Part shown: positions 34,360 through 43,047 of the stretch, one piece after another
How positions within the stretch are numbered: the stretch's first letter is position 1
Layout: each line of letters begins with the position of its first letter
Assembly: GCA_023390335.1 (NCBI GenBank)
Contig: JAEWCZ010000066.1
Span: 744,001-808,000, forward strand
Direction of reading: 5' to 3'
Length of the DNA stretch: 64,000 bases
Origin: Bacillota bacterium
GTDB lineage: Bacteria > Bacillota > Clostridia > Acetivibrionales > DSM-1351
Made by a program: the position numbers and the translations under genes
Notes under the pieces: generated by a model
Databases searched by the model: none
What the model saw: only the letters and a program-made list of their open reading frames with translations
Told to the model about the DNA's origin: nothing

Positions 34360-35273
34360 GTTGTGAATTAGGCCCAAGACCCATCGATCTACATTTAAAA
34401 GCACTAAGAAACCTTGGTGCAAAGATAGATGATGTAAGCGGCGGTTACATATTATGTGAAACAGACGGACTCAAGGGCTGTGACATTTACCTAGATTATC
34501 CAAGTGTAGGTGCAACGGAAAATACTATGATAGCTGCTGTTTATGCACAGGGAGATACTGTTATCAGAAACGCAGCAAAAGAGCCGGAAATTGTAGATTT
34601 GCAGAACTTCCTTCAAAAAATCGGGGCGAAGGTAACCGGAGCAGGATCTAGTGTAATAAGAATTAAAGGTCTTGAAAAAAAACCTAACAATGTGGAGCAT
34701 TCGGTAATACCAGACAGGATAATTACGGGTACATATATGGTTGCTGCTGCTATTACAGGCGGCAATGTAACAATAAAGAATATTATACCGGAACATATTA
34801 TTTCAATTGCATCGGTGTTAAGGGACATAGGCTGTCAGATTTCCATAAAGAGGAATGACATTCAGGTGAGTGCTGGAACTAGGCTGGATGCCATTGAAGT
34901 AGTACGGACATTGCCTTATCCGGGATTCCCAACAGATATGCAGGCACAACTGATGACCTTGTTGTCAGTATGTAAGGGTACCAGCATAGTAATTGAGACA
35001 ATATTTGATAGTAGATACAAACATGTTGACGAACTCTTAAAGATGGGTGCAAACATCAGAATAGATAGTAGGGTAGCAGTAATAAAAGGTGTTGACAGCC
35101 TCAACGGTGCACAGGTTTTAGCAAGAGATTTACGCGGAGGTGCAGCTTTGATTCTTGCCGGATTAGCAGCAAAAGGAGAAACTATAGTTACAGGTCTTGA
35201 GCATATAGACAGAGGCTACTACAAAATAGAAAATAAACTGTCATCTTTAGGTGCAAAAATTATAAGGGAATAA
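34359..35273 (+). pseudogene. murA: murA, 3' fragment (residues 115-418 of the restored enzyme)
   Basis: From GGT at 34359 the frame reads GCELGPRPIDLHLKAL, with the catalytic Cys equivalent to E. coli Cys115. It continues through the full MurA C-terminal half (VGATENTMIAAVYAQG, FPTDMQAQLMTLL, DLRGGAALILAGLAA) to a normal end (LGAKIIRE). The 304 codons plus 114 from the 5' part give 418, the family length. The frame is open back to a TGA at 34293, but no ATG, GTG or TTG occurs before ATG 34527, so the fragment cannot be properly translated by itself. ftsQ follows six bases after the stop. Confidence 0.93.
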
Positions 35274-35278
35274 AGCGA

Positions 35279-36118
35279 ATGAATAATAATCAAAAGAAAA
35301 ATTTAAAAACTACAAAAGATAAAAAGAAAAAAAAATACAAATTCAAAATAAGAAGGCTTAAAAAGTTATTTGCATTTATTTTAATTGTGACGGCAGTTGT
35401 ATTATTTGCCCGATCATCACTTTTTATAGTGGATAACATAAAAGTTACTGGGAATAAAAAATATCAAGCCAATGAGATAATTCTGCGTTCAGGGCTTGTT
35501 AAAGGTCAGAATGTGTTCAAAATGCTTGGAGAGAAACCAAAGAATCTATTAACTTTCAAGTTTGGAGACAAGGAAAAAGCAGTTTCTATGACAATGCCGT
35601 ACATAAGCTCTATCAGTATAATGCCTTCCCTACCGAAGTCCATAAAAATTAAAGTAACGGAGAGAACACCTTTTTGTATTCTTAACGTTAAAGGGACAAG
35701 CTTATTGATTGATAAACAGGGGTATGCATTGGAGGTTCTTACAAATAAGAACGAAAAAAAGAGATATTTCGAAATAATAGGTAATTCGTTGGATAGCTTT
35801 AAATTGGGACAAGATGTAAAATTTAAGAATAAAGATACACTGAATGACTTAATGGGTTTTTGTAATGCTCTTTCAAAGAATGATAAGGATTCTAAACTAA
35901 AACTATACTCAAAGCTGACAGCAGTTAATATGTCAGACCCCGGTGCCGTAACGGCTGTATTTGAAAACAGGGTAACCGTAAAGTTTGGTGATATGGATGA
36001 TCTGGATTACAAAATAGGTTTCTTCAGACAGTTATTTGTTAATAATATTACTGCCAAGCAAAAGGGGACATTGGATTTTACAACAGGAAGCCATCCGTTC
36101 TTTGCTCCGGCTGAATAA
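35279..36118 (+). CDS. ftsQ: Cell division protein FtsQ/DivIB
   Basis: This 279-aa bitopic protein has a very basic cytoplasmic N-terminus (Lys-rich residues 1-30) and one helix (LFAFILIVTAVVLFARSSLFIV). A POTRA domain follows (VDNIKVTGNKKYQANEIILRSGLVKGQNVF), then the FtsQ domain. It bridges early and late divisome parts outside the membrane. Following murA directly is the normal clostridial order, which shows that the 3' murA fragment is in its native place. Confidence 0.88.
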   Translation: MNNNQKKNLKTTKDKKKKKYKFKIRRLKKLFAFILIVTAVVLFARSSLFIVDNIKVTGNKKYQANEIILRSGLVKGQNVFKMLGEKPKNLLTFKFGDKEKAVSMTMPYISSISIMPSLPKSIKIKVTERTPFCILNVKGTSLLIDKQGYALEVLTNKNEKKRYFEIIGNSLDSFKLGQDVKFKNKDTLNDLMGFCNALSKNDKDSKLKLYSKLTAVNMSDPGAVTAVFENRVTVKFGDMDDLDYKIGFFRQLFVNNITAKQKGTLDFTTGSHPFFAPAE

Positions 36119-36153
36119 TTAAAATACATACTACGCGGCTCATGGAGGTTAAT

Positions 36154-36516
36154 ATGATACCGATTTTAGGATTAATTCTAGGAATAATTGCAGGAATGTT
36201 TATTCCAATAACAATACCATCAGAGTATTTTACATATGTGGCTGTAGCCATACTTGCTGCATTAGACTCTGTTTTTGGTGGAATAGTTGCATCAATAAAC
36301 AAAAAATTTGAGATGAGGATATTCCTGTCCGGATTTTTTGGAAATGCGTTGCTTGCTGCAGGTCTTGCTTACATTGGGGACAAACTGGGAATACAAATAT
36401 ACTTTGCAGCCATTTTTGCCTTCGGTAACAGACTTTTCTTAAACTTTGCTTTAATTAGAAGATATCTATTGAATAAAATGATTAAAAAAGATAATATAGT
36501 AAAAGAGGATATTTAA
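36154..36516 (+). CDS. sbp: Small basic protein Sbp (DUF1290)
   Basis: This integral membrane protein of about 120 aa contains IPILGLILGIIAGMFIPITIPSEYFTYVAVAILAALD, a classic DUF1290/Sbp start, and two more helices. ATG 36154 sits nine bases after GGAGG; ATG 36142 is rejected because it would overlap that site. It is found between ftsQ and ftsA/ftsZ in many Firmicutes. The role in division is unknown. Confidence 0.85.
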   Translation: MIPILGLILGIIAGMFIPITIPSEYFTYVAVAILAALDSVFGGIVASINKKFEMRIFLSGFFGNALLAAGLAYIGDKLGIQIYFAAIFAFGNRLFLNFALIRRYLLNKMIKKDNIVKEDI

Positions 36517-36569
36517 ATATAGAAAGTTACGTAAAGTACTAAAGATACACTTTTTAGGGGGTCAGTTCG

Positions 36570-37814
36570 GTGTCTGATATCATTGTAGGAATTGACATAG
36601 GTACTTCCAAGGTAAGTACAGTAATTGGAAAAATTAACACCATGGGCGAGGTAGAGGTCTTAGGTAAAGGAACTGATTCTTGTACTGGAATTAAAAAAGG
36701 AATCATTATAGATATTGAGGCTGTTTCATCATCTATTAAAAATTCGGTAAAAATGGCTGAAACACAAGCAGAAATCAAGGTTGTTACTGCATACGTAAAT
36801 ATTTCAGGATTGCATGTTGATATTAAAAATCATAAAAATTTTACTATAGTTGCCAGCGATAATAAAGAAATTTCAAGAACCGATGTACAAAAACTCCTTT
36901 ACTCTGCAGGTACTATGGATATACCGGAAGGCAGCGAGATTATTGACGTTGTTCCCAGACAGTACATAGTAGACGGTTACGATGGTATCACCGATCCGGT
37001 AGGCATGAAGGGTGCAAAACTTGAGGGTGATTTTGACGTAGTAATAGGAAAGATAATCTCAATACAGAATATTGTAAGAAGTATGGAGAAAGCAGGATTA
37101 AAAATTGATGGAATAATACCAGAGGGCTTTTCTTCCGGGGAATGTATTTTAGCTCCCGATGAAAAGGAAATGGGAGTAGTGCTTATTGATGTTGGAGGAG
37201 GTTCGACAGAAATAAGTGTTTTCAAAAATGAGATGCTGGTTATGAATAAATGTATCCCTGTGGGAGGAGATCATATAACCAATGACTTGTCTATAGCTCT
37301 TAAGATTACATATTCCGAAGCGGAAAAGGTAAAAAGACAACTTCAACTGGCTTCAACCGCGCTTATAAAATTTGATCAAGATATAACTGTAAATGATATC
37401 AGTGAGAGTTTTAAAAAGAATATTAAAGTTTCAGATATAATAGAAGTAATTGAAGCAAGAGTTTATGAGATATTCAGCATATGCTACGATTTGATCCAGA
37501 AAAACTGTCCCGGTAACTACGGTGCAGGAGTAGTACTTTCCGGAAACGGCATATCTACAATGGATGGTTCAGTACAAATTGCAAATGAGATATTCAATAT
37601 GCCGGTAAGGATAGCATCTCCGAAGGTAAGAAGTTTATCCGGTCTGCAGCATTGTACTGCCGCCGGTATAATTAGTTATATAGGCAAACAAGAAAGAGAA
37701 GCGAGTACAACAAGTTCTATTACTAAGAAAGCTGATCTCAGGCCAGTAAAAAAAGCCAATAAAAATTCATTTCTTAAAAAGGCATTAAATGCCTTAAAAG
37801 AATTTTTTTACTAG
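36570..37814 (+). CDS. ftsA: Cell division protein FtsA (actin-like)
   Basis: This 414-aa protein has actin-type phosphate motifs (VGIDIGTSKVSTVIG at the N-terminus, VLIDVGGGSTEISVF near 205) and SHS2-type inserts. The C-terminal basic amphipathic tail FLKKALNALKEFFY is the membrane-targeting helix that tethers FtsZ. The start is GTG 36570 after AGGGGG. It stands upstream of ftsZ with a 154-bp gap that may hold a separate promoter. Confidence 0.92.
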   Translation: MSDIIVGIDIGTSKVSTVIGKINTMGEVEVLGKGTDSCTGIKKGIIIDIEAVSSSIKNSVKMAETQAEIKVVTAYVNISGLHVDIKNHKNFTIVASDNKEISRTDVQKLLYSAGTMDIPEGSEIIDVVPRQYIVDGYDGITDPVGMKGAKLEGDFDVVIGKIISIQNIVRSMEKAGLKIDGIIPEGFSSGECILAPDEKEMGVVLIDVGGGSTEISVFKNEMLVMNKCIPVGGDHITNDLSIALKITYSEAEKVKRQLQLASTALIKFDQDITVNDISESFKKNIKVSDIIEVIEARVYEIFSICYDLIQKNCPGNYGAGVVLSGNGISTMDGSVQIANEIFNMPVRIASPKVRSLSGLQHCTAAGIISYIGKQEREASTTSSITKKADLRPVKKANKNSFLKKALNALKEFFY

Positions 37815-37968
37815 GTAATAAAAATCAAAACTTGCCTTATTTGTTTTTATAATATATAGTATTATTATGTGTTTTTCTACACTACATATAAAAAAAGACA
37901 ATTTATTCCGTTAAATTTAATAGATATACACATCAAGTTTTATTACAAATGCTAAAGGGGGATTTAAA

Positions 37969-39111
37969 TTGCTAGATTTCGAGATTGACATGGACCATTT
38001 TGCCCAAATAAAAGTTGTTGGTTGCGGCGGCGGTGGTAACAATGCCGTTAACAGGATGATAGCAGCCGGGTTAAGAGGCGTGGATTTTATAGCGATTAAT
38101 ACTGATAAGCAGGCATTATTTTTATCAAAAGCTAATACGAAGATTCAGATAGGAGACAAGCTTACTAAAGGGCTTGGTGCCGGAGCAAATCCTGAAACAG
38201 GAGAAAAGGCGGCCAATGAGAGCAGAGATGAGATTGCACAGGCTATAAAAGGCGCCGACATGGTTTTTGTCACTGCCGGTATGGGTGGCGGAACAGGAAC
38301 TGGTGCAGCTCCTGTTGTAGCACAGCTTGCAAGAGAGATGGGTATACTGACAGTAGCTGTTGTTACAAAACCTTTTATGTTTGAAAGCAGAACCCGTATG
38401 CAGCATGCTGAAAGAGGTATAGAAAACCTTAAAAATTCAGTTGATTCTTTGGTAACAATTCCAAATGATAGGCTCCTTCAGGTTGTTGAGAAGAGAACAA
38501 CTATGGTAGAGGCTTTCAGAATGGCTGATGATGTCTTACGACAGGGTGTACAGGGTATTTCTGATTTGATTGCCGTTCCAGGTTTGGTAAATCTTGACTT
38601 TGCTGATGTAAAAACTATAATGCTTAGTTCAGGTTTGGCCCACATGGGAGTTGGAAGAGCATCCGGTGAGAGCAGGGCAGAAGATGCAGCAAAACAAGCA
38701 ATTCAAAGTCCACTTCTTGAAACATCGATCGAGGGAGCAAGAAGAGTTCTTGTAAATATTACAGGAGGACCTGATTTAGGTCTGTTTGAAGTGAATACTG
38801 CTGCCGAACTGGTTCAGAAATCTGCTGACCCCGAAGCAAATATAATTTTTGGGGCAGTTATTGATGACAATCTCAAGGATGAACTTATGATAACAGTTAT
38901 TGCAACTGGTTTTGAGACTAGTCCTATACTAAAGAAGACTGAGAAACCAGTTGAAAAAGTAGTTAAAAATGCTGTATCTGCAAATGCTTCAACGCCTGTT
39001 GAAAGCTCAAGTTACGGTTCGGTTTCTCAAGAGAAAAATTCTTCTGGATCAATGTCAGTTGACAATGAACTTGATATACCAACTTTCCTGAGAAGGAACA
39101 GATTTAAATAA
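37969..39111 (+). CDS. ftsZ: Cell division GTPase FtsZ
   Basis: This 380-aa tubulin homologue forms the division ring. The signature GGGTGTGAAPVVA (near residue 104), the N-terminal VVGCGGGGNNAVNRM and the T7 loop NLDFADVKTIM are all present. The conserved C-terminal tail peptide DIPTFLRRNRF binds FtsA. The start is TTG 37969 with AAAGGGGGA nine bases upstream. A terminator follows. Confidence 0.97.
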   Translation: MLDFEIDMDHFAQIKVVGCGGGGNNAVNRMIAAGLRGVDFIAINTDKQALFLSKANTKIQIGDKLTKGLGAGANPETGEKAANESRDEIAQAIKGADMVFVTAGMGGGTGTGAAPVVAQLAREMGILTVAVVTKPFMFESRTRMQHAERGIENLKNSVDSLVTIPNDRLLQVVEKRTTMVEAFRMADDVLRQGVQGISDLIAVPGLVNLDFADVKTIMLSSGLAHMGVGRASGESRAEDAAKQAIQSPLLETSIEGARRVLVNITGGPDLGLFEVNTAAELVQKSADPEANIIFGAVIDDNLKDELMITVIATGFETSPILKKTEKPVEKVVKNAVSANASTPVESSSYGSVSQEKNSSGSMSVDNELDIPTFLRRNRFK

Positions 39112-39148
39112 ATAAAGCATAAATTCGGTTAATTTATCGCATTTAAGG

Positions 39149-39176
39149 CCCGTTGGAATTTCCAACGGGTTTTTTG
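39149..39176 (+). terminator. Terminator after ftsZ
   Basis: CCCGTTGGA and TCCAACGGG pair around AATT, or nearly continuously, followed by TTTTTT. It isolates spoIIGA transcription from ftsZ. Confidence 0.9.
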
Positions 39177-39200
39177 CATTTTACGAGTTTTTGAAAACCT

Positions 39201-39270
39201 ATTTTGTCATATGAAAATCCTTTTTCTACATTTCTTTTTGACAAACTTTTGTTAATTAACTATGTATAAT
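39201..39270 (+). promoter_or_regulatory. Spo0A-type promoter of the spoIIGA-sigE operon
   Basis: TTGACA at 39238-39243 and TATAAT at 39265-39270 are 21 bp apart, far longer than the usual 17. The B. subtilis spoIIG promoter has the same oddity (22 bp) and depends on Spo0A. 0A-box-like TTTGTCA sequences lie at about 39203-39210 and, reversed, over the -35 (TTTGACAAA). Confidence 0.6.
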
Positions 39271-39353
39271 AAACATAAAAACATAAAGGCTTGAATAATA
39301 ATTTAGTAGATATAATTTCCGTACAGGTCTTTTAGTAATTGTGAGGTATAAAA

Positions 39354-40253
39354 GTGGAAATTTATTTGGATGTTCTAATACTTGAAAATTTGGTTATCAA
39401 TTATCTTATTTTATATGTTACTGCAAAGTTTTCCAGATATAGAACCAGTACTTTGCGATTATTCTCAGGTGCGATAATAGGAGCCTTATATGTGGGTGTT
39501 ATCATAGTTGAACCTGATATAAAGGTATTCTATACTACGTTAGCAAAGATTCTTTTATCCTTTTTTATAATAGCTGTTACATTCTCTCCGAGAAAAGTTA
39601 TGACGTTTATAAAAACATTGGTAATTTTTTACATATCTACTTTTATTTTCGCAGGTGCTGCACTTGCTTTCCTATTCTTTAATGAGCAGGGCGGCTTTGT
39701 AAAAAACGGTATTGTCTATGTATTTGGACAATCAAAGTGGAGCCTGATGTTTTTCTCACTTGTAACAGTAGGGATAATTATAAAAATATTTATGGAAGTA
39801 ATTCAAAGTAAATTTACCAGGGAAAATCTCCTAATACCGGTAAAAATAGCTTTTGATAACAGAAAAATAGGGTTTCCTGCATTAGTAGATACTGGTAACT
39901 CGCTGAAGGACCCTTTAACAAATATTCCAGTAATGGTTGTGGAATTTAAAGCACTGGAAGAACTACTGCCGATAGAGATAAAGGATATCTTTAAAAATTC
40001 AAAGGAAGACGATTTAAGCTGTGTAACTACAACGATTTCAACTTCTAAGTGGTTTTCAAGATTCAGGTTAATACCCTTTAGCTCACTAGGTAAGGAAAAC
40101 GGAATGCTTATAGGGTTTAAACCTGATTTTATTGAGATAGGCGAAGAAGAAGATAAAAGGGATGTAAAAAATGTGATTGTAGGTATATACAACAGGTCCC
40201 TGTCAAGGAACGAAAAGTACAAGGCACTGCTTGGCCCGGAACTGGTTGCGTAG
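39354..40253 (+). CDS. spoIIGA: Sigma-E processing peptidase SpoIIGA
   Basis: This 299-aa protein has five N-terminal membrane helices (residues 5-150) and a C-terminal aspartic-protease domain whose catalytic motif reads LVDTGNSLKDPLT. In the mother cell it cleaves pro-sigma-E after a signal from the forespore. The start is GTG 39354 with TGAGG about 9 bases upstream. It is in an operon with sigE, 39 bases downstream. Confidence 0.94.
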   Translation: MEIYLDVLILENLVINYLILYVTAKFSRYRTSTLRLFSGAIIGALYVGVIIVEPDIKVFYTTLAKILLSFFIIAVTFSPRKVMTFIKTLVIFYISTFIFAGAALAFLFFNEQGGFVKNGIVYVFGQSKWSLMFFSLVTVGIIIKIFMEVIQSKFTRENLLIPVKIAFDNRKIGFPALVDTGNSLKDPLTNIPVMVVEFKALEELLPIEIKDIFKNSKEDDLSCVTTTISTSKWFSRFRLIPFSSLGKENGMLIGFKPDFIEIGEEEDKRDVKNVIVGIYNRSLSRNEKYKALLGPELVA

Positions 40254-40292
40254 GCTGAATTACTATATACATATTTGAAAGGGGACAGCTAA

Positions 40293-41024
40293 ATGAAATT
40301 TGTATCCAGGTGTAAGATGTACTTACTTATCAAGTACGAGACGCTACTAAGAAAGTTTAAAATCGGGAGTTTTTTTCCCGTACATTACATAGGGGGCAGT
40401 GAGGCTCTGCCACCTCCGCTTACCCTCGATGAGGAGACATACCTCCTTAATAAGCTTGAACAAAGTGATTATGGCGTTAAAAGCATTTTAATTGAAAGGA
40501 ACCTCCGGCTGGTTGTTTATATTGCAAGAAAGTTTGAAAACACAGGTGTAGGGGTAGAAGATCTTATTTCTATAGGTACTATAGGTTTGATAAAGGCTAT
40601 AAATACATTCAATCCTTCAAAAAATATCAAGCTTGCAACCTATGCTTCAAGATGTATTGAAAATGAAATTCTTATGTACCTAAGGAGAAATAACAGGGTA
40701 AAGTCAGAAATATCTATTGACGAGCCTTTAAATATTGATTGGGATGGTAATGAACTGCTACTGTCAGATATACTTGGTACTGAAAACGACATGATACATA
40801 GAAGCATTGAGGATGAGGTTGACAAGGAACTCCTTGCTACTGCAATGAAAAAATTATCCGTAAGGGAAAAGAAAATAATGGAACTCCGATTTGGTCTTTC
40901 AAATGGTGTTGAAAAAACTCAAAAAGAAGTGGCAGACATGCTGGGAATATCCCAATCGTACATTTCAAGACTTGAAAAAAGAATTATTAGCAGACTAAAA
41001 AAAGAGATTAGCAGGATGACCTAG
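40293..41024 (+). CDS. sigE: Sporulation sigma factor sigma-E (pro-form)
   Basis: This 243-aa mother-cell sigma factor has an N-terminal pro-sequence of about 30 residues (MKFVSRCKMYLLIKYETLLRKF) that SpoIIGA removes. Region 2 has NLRLVVYIARKFENTGVGVEDLISIGTIGLIKA, and region 4 ends with QKEVADMLGISQSYISRLEKR. AAAGGGG precedes the ATG. Its place after spoIIGA is universal in endospore formers. Confidence 0.97.
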   Translation: MKFVSRCKMYLLIKYETLLRKFKIGSFFPVHYIGGSEALPPPLTLDEETYLLNKLEQSDYGVKSILIERNLRLVVYIARKFENTGVGVEDLISIGTIGLIKAINTFNPSKNIKLATYASRCIENEILMYLRRNNRVKSEISIDEPLNIDWDGNELLLSDILGTENDMIHRSIEDEVDKELLATAMKKLSVREKKIMELRFGLSNGVEKTQKEVADMLGISQSYISRLEKRIISRLKKEISRMT

Positions 41025-41095
41025 AGAGAAGCCGTTGAACCCGCAAATACAAGCTTGTCAAGGCTTTCGAGAAAAATATTTTGAACCTTAATTCA

Positions 41096-41124
41096 GTATA
41101 AAATACACCTTCATGGCAATAATG
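41096..41124 (+). promoter_or_regulatory. Sigma-F/G-like promoter of sigG
   Basis: GTATA at 41096-41100 is separated by 14 bp from GGCAATAATG at 41115-41124, agreeing closely with the forespore consensus GYWTA / GGNRANAHTR as I recall it. It fits the known dependence of sigG on sigma-F. Confidence 0.55.
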
Positions 41125-41161
41125 ATATTGCACAGTTATTATTGCTCTGGAGGTTTTTTAT

Positions 41162-41935
41162 ATGCTTATCAATAAAGTTGAAATATGTGGTGTTAATACA
41201 TCTAAACTTCCTGTTCTTACTAACGAACAGAAAAAAGTACTATTTGAAAGAATGCATAAAGGCGATAATTCTGCTAGAGATGAGTTTATAAATGGTAATC
41301 TGAGGCTCGTTTTAAGTGTTATTCAGAGGTTTAATAATAGAGGAGAATATGTAGATGATTTGTTTCAGGTGGGCTGTATAGGTTTGATAAAAGCTATAGA
41401 TAATTTTGATGTATCCCAGAATGTTAAATTCTCAACATATGCAGTTCCGATGATAATTGGAGAGATTAGAAGGTATTTAAGAGATAATAACTCTATAAGA
41501 GTCAGTCGTTCATTAAGAGATATAGCATACAAAGCGTTGCAGGCAAAAGAGAGACTTACAACACAAAATTCCAAAGAGCCTACAATTGCAGAACTGGCTA
41601 AGGAGCTTGAGCTTCCCAAGGAGGATATTGTTTTTGCATTGGATGCAATTCAAGACCCCATTTCGTTATTTGAATCCGTTTACCATGATGGAGGAGATGC
41701 GATTTATGTAATGGATCAGGTCAGAGATGATAAGAATATTGATGAGAATTGGCTAGAAACTATTTCTCTGAAAGAGGCAATGCGTAGACTCAACGATAGG
41801 GAAAAACTAATTTTAAACCTCAGATTCTTTGAAGGAAGAACTCAAATGGAAGTTGCGGATGAAATAGGAATTTCTCAGGCTCAAGTATCAAGACTTGAAA
41901 AGACTGCATTAATGCATATGAAAAAGTACATTTAA
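41162..41935 (+). CDS. sigG: Late forespore sigma factor sigma-G
   Basis: This 257-aa protein begins MLINKVEICGVNTSKLPVL, the sigma-G-specific N-terminus that in B. subtilis contacts anti-sigma SpoIIAB. Region 2 (NLRLVLSVIQRFNNRGEYVDDLFQVGCIGLIKAIDNF) and region 4 (QMEVADEIGISQAQVSRLEK) are complete. GGAGG is nine bases before ATG 41162. A forespore-type promoter and, downstream, a strong terminator mark it as its own transcript. Confidence 0.97.
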   Translation: MLINKVEICGVNTSKLPVLTNEQKKVLFERMHKGDNSARDEFINGNLRLVLSVIQRFNNRGEYVDDLFQVGCIGLIKAIDNFDVSQNVKFSTYAVPMIIGEIRRYLRDNNSIRVSRSLRDIAYKALQAKERLTTQNSKEPTIAELAKELELPKEDIVFALDAIQDPISLFESVYHDGGDAIYVMDQVRDDKNIDENWLETISLKEAMRRLNDREKLILNLRFFEGRTQMEVADEIGISQAQVSRLEKTALMHMKKYI

Positions 41936-41967
41936 TAAATCTTAAGAATTAAATATTTCATATCAAA

Positions 41968-42009
41968 AAAATTAGGACATATATTTATTAGTATATGTCC
42001 TAATTTTTT
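41968..42009 (+). terminator. Terminator after sigG
   Basis: AAATTAGGACATATA pairs with TATATGTCCTAATTT, followed by TTTT. Confidence 0.85.
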
Positions 42010-42027
42010 GATTACGGAGGTTGACAC

Positions 42028-42288
42028 ATGAGAAGAGCAAGCAGCCTAAAGGATAAAGAAGTTATAAATGTTGCGGACGGCACACGTCTGGGAATGGTAT
42101 CAGATGTTGAAATAAATCTCAATGACGGGAGAATAGAGGGGATAGTAGTACCTATACCGGGTAAATGGTTTGGTCTGTTTGGTAAGGATAATGAATACAT
42201 AATTCCATGGGAAAGTATTGTAAAGGTAGGTGACGAAATAATACTGGTTGAAACGAATGAGAATTTTGTCAGAAAGTTTTTAGAATGA
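42028..42288 (+). CDS. YlmC/YmxH-family PRC-barrel sporulation protein
   Basis: This 86-aa single PRC-barrel protein starts MRRASSLKDKEVINVADGTRLG and contains INLNDGRIEGIVVP, typical of the YlmC/YmxH family. It regularly sits behind sigG. GGAGG precedes the ATG. The function is unknown; a sporulation link is drawn from its conserved neighbourhood. Confidence 0.85.
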   Translation: MRRASSLKDKEVINVADGTRLGMVSDVEINLNDGRIEGIVVPIPGKWFGLFGKDNEYIIPWESIVKVGDEIILVETNENFVRKFLE

Positions 42289-42379
42289 TAGCGGCTGTAG
42301 GTATACAAATATTATCAAATAAGGTAAAATGGAATCAGCATAAAAAACACTTGCTTTTTACAACAGGAGGAATAAACAA

Positions 42380-42844
42380 ATGAAGTGTCCATTTTGCGGT
42401 TTTGTAGAAGATAAGGTCATTGATTCCAGACCAACGGATGAAGGTTCTGCTATCAGAAGAAGACGTGAATGTACAAAATGCAACAGAAGATTTACCACAT
42501 ATGAAAAAGTTGAAAGCCTGCCTCTGATGGTTATTAAAAAGGATAAATCAAGACAGTCCTTTGACCGGGATAAACTAATGAATGGACTTTTAAGGGCATG
42601 TGAAAAAAGGCCTGTATCTATAAATGATTTGGAAAAAATGGTAGAAAATATCGAAGCACAACTGCATAATTCACTTCAAAGAGAAGTAACTACAGAAGAC
42701 ATTGGCGAAATGGTTATGTCAAAACTAAAAACCATGGATGAAGTTGCTTACGTAAGATTCGCATCTGTCTACAGGCAGTTCAAAGATATAAATACTTTCA
42801 TGGACGAGCTTAGAAAGCTGCTTCGAGATGAAAAAATGGAATAA
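42380..42844 (+). CDS. nrdR: Ribonucleotide reductase repressor NrdR
   Basis: This 154-aa protein has an N-terminal zinc ribbon (CPFCGFVEDKVIDSR, then CTKCNRRFTTYE) that binds NrdR boxes, and an ATP-cone domain from about 49 to 139 (VIKKDKSRQSFDRDKLMNGL) that senses dATP/ATP. It represses ribonucleotide reductase genes, none of which is in the window. AGGAGGA precedes ATG 42380. Confidence 0.96.
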   Translation: MKCPFCGFVEDKVIDSRPTDEGSAIRRRRECTKCNRRFTTYEKVESLPLMVIKKDKSRQSFDRDKLMNGLLRACEKRPVSINDLEKMVENIEAQLHNSLQREVTTEDIGEMVMSKLKTMDEVAYVRFASVYRQFKDINTFMDELRKLLRDEKME

Positions 42845-42860
42845 CTCATATAAATATTAT

Positions 42861-42896
42861 AACCCATTCACTCACTTAGGCTGAATGGGTTTTTGA
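42861..42896 (+). terminator. Terminator after nrdR
   Basis: AACCCATTCA pairs with TGAATGGGTT across a CTCACTTAGGC loop, followed by TTTT. Confidence 0.85.
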
Positions 42897-43047
42897 CATT
42901 AATTAAATTTTATGTTAAAATTTAATCCGTTAGAAAGATATCATTTCTTGTAATTCTTAGTTTTTATCTACTTAATATTTTTTTCTAAATTACATTCAAA
43001 TGTGTTTTACATCTTAATTTCCAAAAATTTAATGAGAGGTTTTTAAT

